Source: Muribaculaceae bacterium
GTDB lineage: Bacteria; Bacteroidota; Bacteroidia; Bacteroidales; Muribaculaceae
Assembly: GCA_023663365.1 (NCBI GenBank)
Contig: JAMPHP010000001.1
Span: 591,183-655,182, forward strand
Length of the DNA stretch: 64,000 nucleotides
Direction of reading: 5' to 3'
Numbering within the stretch: the first letter of the stretch is position 1; the number at the start of each line of letters is the position of its first letter. Under the pieces are notes generated by a model, which searched no databases, had not been told where the DNA came from, and saw only the letters and a list, made by a program, of their open reading frames with translations. The position numbers and the translations under genes were made by a program. Below, piece by piece: positions 26,070 through 33,512 of this stretch.

Positions 26070-27548
26070 TCAATTTTTTTTGCCGTTTCTGCGGGCTACG
26101 AATTTCTGGAGAGAGAATTTGAACGAAAGTCCACCGAGTTCGCCATTCTCTACTTTGATTGAGCCGCCGTGAGCGATGATGGTATTTTGCACGATAGGGA
26201 GGCCGAGGCCTGTGCCGCCGGCCTTGTTGCGCATGCGGCCGGCATCCACACGGTAGAAGCGCTCGAAGAGATGGGGAATGTGCTCCTCGCCTACGCCCAC
26301 GCCGTTGTCGCGGAAGTCGAAGTAGTAGAATTTATCGTCCTGCCCGGTGCAGATGAGCTCGCAGAGCGTACCTTTGGAGTATGCGGCGGCATTGCGGCAC
26401 AAGTTCAGTATCATGCCCGAGAGCAGGTTGTAGTTGCCGTTTACCACACAGTCGAGCGGGATGTCGAAGTTGAATTTCATATCGCCGAGGCTGCCTGACT
26501 CCTCCACATCGTTGGCAATGGTGTAGACGAGGTCGTGATAATTGAGCTCTTCGGTCGACACCATCTCGCTTCCTTCCTCGAGGCGTGTGATGGCAGATAC
26601 GTCGGCGATGAGATTGACGAGACGGTCGACGTGCTCACGCGCTTTGCTGAGGAAGCGCGTCCGCGAGGCATCGTCCATGTCGGGGTTTTCGAGCACGGTG
26701 TCGAGGTAGCCCTTTATCACACCTATGGGCGTGCGCAGCTCGTGGTTGATGTTGTTGGTGAGCTGGCGTTTGTTTCGGGCTTTCTCCTCGATTGCGTGCA
26801 TAGCTACGGCGTGCTCGCGTTTTTGGCGCTGGAGAGCCTGCAGGCGCTCATTGTACATGTGTATGATCTGGCGGCTGATGTCGCCGAGTTCGTCGTGAGG
26901 ATAGTTCATCGAGGGGATGAACGAAGGGTCGTTGGCCGCACGCTCGGCCACACTGCGGAGGATGGAGATATTTCGGCCGAAGTAGCGGGTTGAGAAGTAC
27001 GACAGCACCGTCATTAAAATAGCAAGGCCGAGCATCACCAGAAAAATGCTGTAGGAAGGCTTTGCCGCTCCGAGGATATCGTCGTCGAAGGGTAGGGCGG
27101 TGTACACCACAATGCGGCCATCGTCGCTTGCCAGGCGCTGATAGAAGAAGTAGCCTTCGGCATCGTTGCGCCGTGCGATTTTCTCGTCGGCATTCAGGAA
27201 ATTGTCGGTTGCCGAGGTCGACTCGTCGGGGGTGAACTGCAGCGGGGCGCCCCAGGCACGCATAATCTCGCCATCCTTATAGATGGAGAGGCGGAGCCTG
27301 TCGTAGAGAGGATTGTCGTGGTAGTAGCGCACCACGAAGTCGACGAAGGCGAGAGGGTCGATGTCGGTGCTGTATGCTGCAATAACGCGCGCATTGATAA
27401 GCGAGAGTTGCTCGCTTATCTGCGCGCGCCTGTACTGTCGCTCGCTGTGAAACTGCCAGTAGGTCATACCGCCGATGATAATCCACAAAGTGGTCACCAG
27501 AGGTATGAACAGCTGCCACTGATAGCTAATTCTTCTCCTTAAACCCAT
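26070..27548 (-). CDS. Membrane sensor histidine kinase of the adjacent OmpR-type regulator
   Basis: This 492-residue protein has a first membrane helix at about 12-32, a periplasmic sensor at about 33-165, a second helix at 166-190, and a HAMP-like linker (ERAANDPSFIP, YPHDELGDIS). The phospho-accepting His (about 269) lies in NINHELRTPIGVIKGYL. The ATPase domain shows N-box LSGMILNLCRNAAAYSKG, FRDNGVGVGEEHIPHLFERF and GGTGLGLPIV. Its start overlaps the regulator stop by 23 bases, so the two form a two-component system. The sensor part resembles that of the second kinase at 41100, implying a paralogous pair. The stimulus is unknown. Confidence 0.9.
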   Translation of the reverse strand: MGLRRRISYQWQLFIPLVTTLWIIIGGMTYWQFHSERQYRRAQISEQLSLINARVIAAYSTDIDPLAFVDFVVRYYHDNPLYDRLRLSIYKDGEIMRAWGAPLQFTPDESTSATDNFLNADEKIARRNDAEGYFFYQRLASDDGRIVVYTALPFDDDILGAAKPSYSIFLVMLGLAILMTVLSYFSTRYFGRNISILRSVAERAANDPSFIPSMNYPHDELGDISRQIIHMYNERLQALQRQKREHAVAMHAIEEKARNKRQLTNNINHELRTPIGVIKGYLDTVLENPDMDDASRTRFLSKAREHVDRLVNLIADVSAITRLEEGSEMVSTEELNYHDLVYTIANDVEESGSLGDMKFNFDIPLDCVVNGNYNLLSGMILNLCRNAAAYSKGTLCELICTGQDDKFYYFDFRDNGVGVGEEHIPHLFERFYRVDAGRMRNKAGGTGLGLPIVQNTIIAHGGSIKVENGELGGLSFKFSLQKFVARRNGKKN

Positions 27549-28248
27549 AGCCGAAACCTTGACGGGTGACTATGTATTTATCGTAGTCGCCGAGTTTTTT
27601 GCGAAGTCGAGTGATGTTTGTGTCGATTGTGCGCTCTGTGACCACCATACCGTCGCCCCACACATTCTTGATGATTTCCTCACGCGAATAAATGCGGTTG
27701 CGGTGAGTGAGGAAGAAGAGCAGGATGTCGAACTCGGTGCGTGTGAGAGTCACGAGCTCCCCCTCGAGGTAGCACTCTTTGTCGTTGCGGTCGATGCGCA
27801 GGCCTTTGAAGGTGACGTCGGTCTCGTAGATGGATTGCTGCTCTATGATGTCGGCGGCACTGCGCTTCGGGGTGGCTCCTGCACGGCGGAGCACGGCGCG
27901 CACGCGGGCGAGAACCTCGCCGATATTGAAAGGTTTGGTCACATAGTCGTCGGCACCGATATTGAGGCCTTTTACAACGCAGTCCTCATCGGAGAGGGCA
28001 GAACAGAAAAGGATAGGCGTGTGCTCGGTGGCTGTGACGTTGCGCACGCGGTTTGCGAAGTCGAAGCCGCTCAGTTGCCCCATCATAATATCGACCATGA
28101 ACAGCGAATAGCTCTCGAGATTGTCGAGGTCGAGAGCCTCTTCGGCACTGTAAGCGCAGTCGACCTCGTAGCCTTCTTTCTCAAGATTGAACTTCAGGAT
28201 GTCGCACAGTGCCTCTTCGTCGTCTATTACTAATATTTTTGTTCTCAT
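27526..28248 (-). CDS. OmpR/PhoB-type response regulator
   Basis: This 240-residue protein has a receiver domain with the acidic pair VIDDEEAL at the N-terminus, phospho-acceptor Asp53 in LFMVDIMMG, the conserved Lys in DDYVTKPFNIGE, and a C-terminal winged helix (LTRTEFDILLFFLTHRNRIYSREEII, VTERTIDTNITRLRKKLGD). It acts as a DNA-binding regulator phosphorylated by the kinase encoded directly downstream. A 305-base region upstream separates it from apbE. Confidence 0.92.
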   Translation of the reverse strand: MRTKILVIDDEEALCDILKFNLEKEGYEVDCAYSAEEALDLDNLESYSLFMVDIMMGQLSGFDFANRVRNVTATEHTPILFCSALSDEDCVVKGLNIGADDYVTKPFNIGEVLARVRAVLRRAGATPKRSAADIIEQQSIYETDVTFKGLRIDRNDKECYLEGELVTLTRTEFDILLFFLTHRNRIYSREEIIKNVWGDGMVVTERTIDTNITRLRKKLGDYDKYIVTRQGFGYGFKEKN

Positions 28249-28553
28249 TGCAATGCCCTCGTCCGTGCGTAGGTCGAGGTGATATGTGGTTTATTACTGT
28301 TAATATCTATATAAGTCGAGAGTAATCTCGCTGACTTGCTTTCGCGGCATAAAATTACAACTTTTTTTGCAATGGGTGTAGTTAAAATGTGTTAATACAA
28401 GAGCGCGTGGTGAACCATCTGTGCAGGGGGCGTGTTACATTATCAAAAATACGGATTTTGCACTGTGTTTTTTCATGGTATTAGATTTAAGGTTAAAGAT
28501 TGTCGGGTGTCGTGAGACAGCCGATTTTTCTTTTATACCCCTTCACGAAAAGA
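28249..28553. other. 305-base intergenic region upstream of the response regulator
   Basis: It is AT-rich relative to the flanks. It should hold the promoter of the two-component operon; TAATTTTA on the - strand near 28350 is a weak -7 candidate, without a -33 element. A short imperfect hairpin (28503-28511 with 28516-28524, one mismatch) lies after the apbE stop and may end that transcript; its T run is on the + strand side (28525-28529). I see no gene or RNA family. Confidence 0.5.
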
Positions 28554-29564
28554 TTATTTCATGATATAGCGGTCGAAGTCGCGGGTGGTGACACATTGCA
28601 GGCTGTCGCCGCTCGCGATCACTAAAAGCACCGAGGCCCCGGCTCTGTCGATGACCCTCTGTGCATCGCTTTCGGCAGGCGAAGCCATGCAGGCAGTAGC
28701 CAAGGCATCGGCCTCGGCACAATCAGCACAAATCACTGTGGCGGCTATCACCTCACCGGCGACAGGCCTGCCCGACAGAGGTGATATGGTATGACCGTAG
28801 ATATTTCCATCGCTGTCGGTACGGTAGTTGCGGTAGTTGCCGGAAGAAGCCATAGAGCAGCGCTCCGGGCCGAGCTCCACCACCATCAGGCGCGTGTGTG
28901 CGAGTCCACCTGTGGGGGCGTCGATCTGAATTCGCCAAGGTCGTCTTTTGTCGCTGAGGCCTGATGCGCGCACTTCCCCTCCGATTTCCACCATATAGTC
29001 GGCTATGCCGTGCGATTCGAGCATCCGCCCTACGAGGTCTACACCGTAGCCCTTGGCAATCGATGAAAAATCGAACTCGGTGGCGGCATCCTTTTTTATT
29101 ATGTGGCCGTGGTCTATTCGGCATTGTGCAATACCGACTGTGCGGAGCGCCTCGGCCACGGAGGAGTCGGACGGCTCGGCTTCAATGTGATTTTTGCCAA
29201 AGCCCCAGAGGTGAGTGAGCGGTGCCACGGTAGGGTCGTAAGCCCCGTCGCTGAACCCGTTGATTTTGAGCGCCAAATCAAAGAGCTCCGCAAAGGCTCT
29301 TGACACGGTGTCGGTGTCGCCGCGATTGATGGCCGACACCGTGGATGCGGGATTGAACATCGAAAATTCGTCGTCGACAACCCTCATGGCGCTGTCGATG
29401 AGAGAGTCGATCGGGCGGTCGCTCTTATATACTATATGAAAAGAAGTGCCCCACGTGGAGCCGTTGTGTGTAAAATATTTTTCGCCACAACTTGCAAATA
29501 TCAAAATAAATGCCGAAATTAGCGGCAAAATACCAAGCGTCCGTTTCGTGATAGCCTTGTTCAT
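28554..29564 (-). CDS. apbE: FAD:protein FMN transferase (ApbE), lipoprotein
   Basis: This protein has 336 residues from the ATG at 29564. The N-terminus is a lipoprotein signal with a lipobox at FASC (MNKAITKRTLGILPLISAF then ILIFASCG), so it is anchored in the cell envelope. MGTSF-type motif (STWGTSFHIVY), AKGYGVDLVGRML, YMVEIGGEVRASG, and the late metal-site region GHTISPLSGRPV and DADALATA-like CAEADALATACM fit the ApbE family, which attaches FMN to Thr residues of proteins such as NqrB/C and RnfG. An upstream in-frame start at 29612 is rejected because it lies upstream of the promoter element and spoils the signal peptide. Confidence 0.9.
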   Translation of the reverse strand: MNKAITKRTLGILPLISAFILIFASCGEKYFTHNGSTWGTSFHIVYKSDRPIDSLIDSAMRVVDDEFSMFNPASTVSAINRGDTDTVSRAFAELFDLALKINGFSDGAYDPTVAPLTHLWGFGKNHIEAEPSDSSVAEALRTVGIAQCRIDHGHIIKKDAATEFDFSSIAKGYGVDLVGRMLESHGIADYMVEIGGEVRASGLSDKRRPWRIQIDAPTGGLAHTRLMVVELGPERCSMASSGNYRNYRTDSDGNIYGHTISPLSGRPVAGEVIAATVICADCAEADALATACMASPAESDAQRVIDRAGASVLLVIASGDSLQCVTTRDFDRYIMK

Positions 29565-29569
29565 GTTGG

Positions 29570-29601
29570 CAAAAGTACAAAAAAATCTTCGCAGCGGCGA
29601 A
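29570..29601 (-). promoter_or_regulatory. Bacteroidota-type promoter for apbE
   Basis: On the - strand the -7 element TACTTTTG (29577-29570) matches TAnnTTTG fully and a -33-like TTCG (29601-29598, one mismatch to TTTG) lies exactly 20 bases upstream. The -7 element ends five bases before the chosen ATG, so the mRNA would be leaderless or nearly so. Confidence 0.55.
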
Positions 29602-29701
29602 CCTTTCGGCATACTTATTTGTTGACATCACAATCGAACATTAATCTCTAACCAAGGGTTTATTTCCCGCTCTAATAAAACACTAAAACACAGAAACCAC
29701 T

Positions 29702-30274
29702 ATGCATCGTTCGTATATCTTTCTTGCCGAAGGCTTTGAAGAAATCGAAGCACTGACCGTAGTCGATGTGATGCGTCGCGCAGGCATGGACATCAAAACA
29801 GTATCCATCACGTCGGACCGCACCGTAGCCGGTGCGCACGGAATTCCTGTAGTAGCCGATCTCACTTTTAAAGAAGCTGACTTCGACGGCTCCGAATGGC
29901 TTATCGTGCCCGGCGGTATGCCCGGCTCCACCAATCTTGCCGCCGACAGTGCCTTAGGAGATCTCCTTAAGGTGCATAAGGGTAAAATAGCAGCTATCTG
30001 CGCTGCTCCCGGCGTGGTCCTCGCACCTCTGGGCTTACTCGATGGTAAAGATGCCACCTGCTATCCCGGCTTTGATGAAGCCTGCCGCGAGGGTGGTGCA
30101 CACTTCCGTGAAGAGCCCGTAGTGGCTACGAAAAATCTTATCACCGCCAACGGCCCCAGCTCGGCACTCCGCTTTGCCCTTGCCATTGTGGCCAATTCAA
30201 TGGGTGAGAGCGTGGCGCAGGAAGTTGGTGCCGGGATGCTTTTCTATCCGAAGAGTCAGCAATTCTATTTCTAA
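29702..30274 (+). CDS. DJ-1/PfpI family protein (YajL/DJ-1-like)
   Basis: This 190-residue protein has a flavodoxin-like fold. FLAEGFEEIEALTVVDVMRR (conserved Glu), LIVPGGMPGSTNL, and the nucleophile elbow AAICAAPGVVLAPLGLL with the reactive Cys (about 101) are typical of the DJ-1/YajL branch. It probably acts as a cytosolic deglycase/glyoxalase-like or redox-protective protein; the exact chemistry of this group is debated. It stands alone, divergent from apbE and convergent with the DUF4293 gene, and is followed by a long hairpin. Confidence 0.88.
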   Translation: MHRSYIFLAEGFEEIEALTVVDVMRRAGMDIKTVSITSDRTVAGAHGIPVVADLTFKEADFDGSEWLIVPGGMPGSTNLAADSALGDLLKVHKGKIAAICAAPGVVLAPLGLLDGKDATCYPGFDEACREGGAHFREEPVVATKNLITANGPSSALRFALAIVANSMGESVAQEVGAGMLFYPKSQQFYF

Positions 30275-30281
30275 ATACCCG

Positions 30282-30334
30282 CGATACACAAAGAGTCCGT
30301 GCAGGCGCAACCTCCACGGACTCTTTGTGTATCG
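30282..30334. terminator. Perfect 20-bp hairpin between convergent genes
   Basis: Bases 30282-30301 and 30315-30334 are exact reverse complements with a 13-base loop. The hairpin lies 7 bases after the DJ-1 gene stop and 9 bases from the DUF4293 stop, so it can act on both strands. No clear T-run follows on either side; it may terminate weakly or mainly protect 3' ends. Confidence 0.75.
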
Positions 30335-30342
30335 GAAGATGT

Positions 30343-30768
30343 TTAGCGCAGGCGGTCGTAGCTGCGGAGGAGGTTGCGGTCCTTGCGCATAAAGCGGTAT
30401 GCCGCCAGAGCGCAGACAAGTGCCACAATGAGCAGGAGGACTCCACCGGCCCACTCAAGCTCGGCATCGGGCATACCGGTGTAGAGCATGAAACCGGCTG
30501 TGACTGCCGATGCGCAGATCAGCACCATGGAGATGAGTGTGACAGTCATCTGGCGTCGCAGATTTTTATAGAGGAAAATAGCGATGAAGAGTAGGACTGC
30601 GATCACTATGTTGATGATGAGGAATACGGGGGCCTCGTACACGAATACGGGTGTGGGCGAAGCAGCAGCATCGGCTGCTGCGACATGGGCGTAAGGAGTG
30701 GCGCAGAAAACACACATCAGCACCACAGCAATAAGAAGCAGAAGGCTCTGCCAACGTTGGATTACCAT
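30343..30768 (-). CDS. DUF4293 family membrane protein
   Basis: This 141-residue protein has four hydrophobic segments: 8-25, about 48-66, 74-96 and 106-127. MVIQRWQSLLLLIAVVLM at the start and the charged tail RKDRNLLRSYDRLR are typical of the Bacteroidota-specific DUF4293 family. The function is unknown. It is the last gene of a four-gene - strand cluster, 42 bases after the TPR gene. Confidence 0.85.
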   Translation of the reverse strand: MVIQRWQSLLLLIAVVLMCVFCATPYAHVAAADAAASPTPVFVYEAPVFLIINIVIAVLLFIAIFLYKNLRRQMTVTLISMVLICASAVTAGFMLYTGMPDAELEWAGGVLLLIVALVCALAAYRFMRKDRNLLRSYDRLR

Positions 30769-30810
30769 AGTTCTTAGTCTTAGTTATTTTATGAGTGGTT
30801 TTATTACTTA

Positions 30811-33009
30811 TCAAATTATGTCGCCGAAACTGCTGCCATAGCGTCGGTATCGGAGAATTTCGTTTATCATATCAAGCGAGGCGGCTTCCGGGTGTGACTC
30901 TCGCAGATATTCGAGTCCGGTGCGGAAGAGGCGGTCGTCGGGCGCAGGAGTGTCCTTCAGAAGTCGGCTTGCCTGCTCTCTGAGGCGCACGGCATCGGAA
31001 TGTCGGCCGGCGAGCCAGCTTATCACAGCCTTGCGCCGCAGCACGGCAGCGCTGTCGGGAACGTCGGCTAATATTGCCGAAGCGCTGTCGAAGTCGCCTG
31101 TCACTCCGAGAGCCCAGGCAAGGTCGGCTTTAACGTCGGCGTCACCGTCGGGCAGGAGATAGTCGAGCTTGTGGAGCACATCCACGGCATCGACCCATGA
31201 GCCGCTACGGCAAAGGGCTTCGGTATAAAGGCTCAGGAGTTCGGCGCTGTCGCTGTCGCCTGCAAAAGGCTTCAGAACCGCGGCGGCTTCGCTTGATAAA
31301 TTCAGCTCAAGGGCAATGGTAGCCAGCCGCAATGCGCACCACATATCATCCGGGCTGCTGCTCATCAGTTCACGGTACACGCGGAGTGCATCGGTGATAT
31401 TTCCTGTCATCTCGCGGCTGAAAGCGAGTTTTTGCCTGTTGGCAATGCTCAGGCCAAAGTGCATGTGCAGTGTGGTGAGTGCAGCCTCGGCAAGGGTGTA
31501 GCGCTTCTGCTCGAAAGCCACCATGGCGAGCTCGTGAAGCTGCTCTTCGGAGACTTCCATGAGCTGCAGCAACAGATACTGCCCGGGGTCGCCGGAGAGA
31601 GGGTTGCGAAATTCGGCACGGCCTCCAAAAAGGGTGAAGAAGCGATAGAGATTCTTGATAATATTGTTGATGACGGAGCGCCGTGCAGGAGCGCCGCTTT
31701 CACCTATTGCCTCACGAAACTCTTCGGTGTCGGTAATCGACATCATCTGCGCCGACATGGCCGCCATGCTGCTGTCGCGCACCGAGGGCGGAGCCTGCGC
31801 CATCGACAGCAGGAGGGCGTATTTATCGCTGTCGCAGAGCATAGGCATCTTGTCTATCATATCGGCTACCGCGGCACCTTCGCCATCGACAACCGGCGCG
31901 AGAGCGCTGTGTGCCGTGTGGAAAGGCAAGAACCAGTTGGACATGGCATTGAAGAAGTCGAAGTGCCTCATCTTGCCTATCGAGGCCATGAAGACATCAT
32001 CGCCCTTGCTCTGAGCTTCGTTGAAGCGGCGTATGGCTTCGTAGTCGGAACTGTTGATGTCGCCGGCGAGCCACTCGGGATTCATAAGTTGCTCGCGGGC
32101 TTTGGAGGGGTCGTCGCTGTCGATGCGGTTCATGAAGGAGCGACCGATGCGGCCGAGGCGCCCGTCCATGAGCCGGCGGAAGTCCTCGCCAAGCTGCTCT
32201 GTGCCAAGACTCCGGCACCATTCGAGCAATATGTCGCGAAGATCCGACGGCTGTGCGTCGGAAAGACGCTTCAGCACCGCCCGCACTTTTCTGCGCTTGA
32301 AATCATGTGCCTGACACTCTCCACCGAGCACGAGGCAGACGGCGGCGATGGCCGACAGCCGATTGTCTTGCTCGCTGTGAATAGCCAGCAGCATGTCGGC
32401 GACGATGTCGGTGTTGTGGAGCAGATAGTTGAGTCCGAGGCCGTAGACCCACAGCGCCCGGTCGGGGTAGGGTATATCGGAATCGGCGATGATGCTTTGC
32501 AGTAGCGACACGGTGTCGGTGTCGAGCGGGAAAGAGGTCCAAAGCCGCCCGAAGATGTCGGCGCTGATGCGCTCGAGAGTGCTTCGGCGGCGGGTGTCGG
32601 TGAGAGCGGCGGTATCGCGCGATAGAGCGTCGAGCTCGGCCAGATAGTCGCTCACAAGCGATTGAGTGTTCTCTTCCGGACGCATACGGGCATATCTCAG
32701 CCGTCCGCCCAGCAAAGTGCCGCCTTTGGAGATTTCAAGCTCAAGTCCTATGCGGAAAGCAAGATCGGAAATATCCGCGGCCAGTCGCTCGAGCGTATTC
32801 TCAAGGTCGGGCATGTCGTTGTCGGCGGCGAGAAAGCGAAGCATGTAGAAGAACTGTGCGTCGAGAGCCTCGGCCTCACGGCTTAATGCGGGGGCTACGG
32901 CAGCGGCGGCTCGGAGATGAGATATTGCCGCTGCATATTTCTTGTCGGCTATCGACGAGCGCACGTTGGCGAGTTCGTCGGTGTAATATTGGGTGTCTGG
33001 ATTATCCAT
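30811..33009 (-). CDS. Large soluble TPR-like helical protein
   Basis: This 732-residue protein has no signal peptide or membrane segment and is almost wholly helical. Repeats with TPR character are clearest near the N-terminus (IADKKYAAAISHLRAAAAVAPA) and from about 500 on (ALRVYRELMSSSPDDMWCALRLATIAL, then SWVDAVDVLHKLDYLLPDGDADVKA). No catalytic motif is seen. It starts inside the end of the preceding membrane-protein gene (8-base overlap), and the M3 peptidase gene lies before that, so the three are co-translated. A scaffold role is inference. Confidence 0.75.
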   Translation of the reverse strand: MDNPDTQYYTDELANVRSSIADKKYAAAISHLRAAAAVAPALSREAEALDAQFFYMLRFLAADNDMPDLENTLERLAADISDLAFRIGLELEISKGGTLLGGRLRYARMRPEENTQSLVSDYLAELDALSRDTAALTDTRRRSTLERISADIFGRLWTSFPLDTDTVSLLQSIIADSDIPYPDRALWVYGLGLNYLLHNTDIVADMLLAIHSEQDNRLSAIAAVCLVLGGECQAHDFKRRKVRAVLKRLSDAQPSDLRDILLEWCRSLGTEQLGEDFRRLMDGRLGRIGRSFMNRIDSDDPSKAREQLMNPEWLAGDINSSDYEAIRRFNEAQSKGDDVFMASIGKMRHFDFFNAMSNWFLPFHTAHSALAPVVDGEGAAVADMIDKMPMLCDSDKYALLLSMAQAPPSVRDSSMAAMSAQMMSITDTEEFREAIGESGAPARRSVINNIIKNLYRFFTLFGGRAEFRNPLSGDPGQYLLLQLMEVSEEQLHELAMVAFEQKRYTLAEAALTTLHMHFGLSIANRQKLAFSREMTGNITDALRVYRELMSSSPDDMWCALRLATIALELNLSSEAAAVLKPFAGDSDSAELLSLYTEALCRSGSWVDAVDVLHKLDYLLPDGDADVKADLAWALGVTGDFDSASAILADVPDSAAVLRRKAVISWLAGRHSDAVRLREQASRLLKDTPAPDDRLFRTGLEYLRESHPEAASLDMINEILRYRRYGSSFGDII

Positions 33010-33511
33010 GAGTGGTGATATACGTGTTACTAAGCTCGTCGGCTATCTCGAGCGGGATCAGTACGCGGGGTAAGGAGAGTTCATTGACCGGACCGGGAGT
33101 GACGCAGAGATAGTTGCGAAGCCGTTCGGCTTCGGCCATGACCCCGGGCGTGAGCACTATCGAGGCTACGACAGAAGGCTGCTCTTCGCCGTCGCTATCG
33201 GTAGGGAAAGCATGAAAGCACACCTTGATGTTGCCATCGGGTAGCTGCTCGATATGTTGTGGGCGAGTGAGTATGCTCATGCACGGGCGTGCGGCAATGG
33301 CAAGCCATGAGAGAGAGAGCACCATGGGGTAGACGATAAGCACCACCATGAGGCAGAGGTAGAGATAGCGGCTATCGAATGTGCCGGCGATGGCGAGCGA
33401 AAGCGCCGCCACCGCCGGTATCCACCAGAGGCCGGCAAGCCTATGGCGAGCCTCGGCTTTAATATAAGCCGAGATTGCCACGCTGTAGAGTCCTGAGGTG
33501 GGTGTTGCCAT
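33002..33511 (-). CDS. Small membrane protein with two transmembrane helices
   Basis: This protein has 169 residues from the ATG at 33511, one base after the M3 peptidase stop. Two adjacent hydrophobic helices (about 26-46 and 47-68, LAGLWWIPAVAALSLAIAG and YLCLMVVLIVYPMVLSL) are followed by a soluble domain of about 95 residues with no motif I recognise. A longer reading frame upstream is a shadow of the peptidase gene. Overlap with the TPR gene suggests the two products work together. Confidence 0.72.
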   Translation of the reverse strand: MATPTSGLYSVAISAYIKAEARHRLAGLWWIPAVAALSLAIAGTFDSRYLYLCLMVVLIVYPMVLSLSWLAIAARPCMSILTRPQHIEQLPDGNIKVCFHAFPTDSDGEEQPSVVASIVLTPGVMAEAERLRNYLCVTPGPVNELSLPRVLIPLEIADELSNTYITTHG

Positions 33512-33512
33512 G

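Noticed and set aside
28441..28490. Possible 13-codon leader peptide on the - strand before the response regulator
   Set aside because: Short frames of this size are common by chance, and no attenuator structure follows it convincingly.
31432..32505. 357-residue + strand frame opposite the TPR gene
   Set aside because: No recognisable domain; the TPR gene shows operon overlap with its neighbour and coherent repeats.
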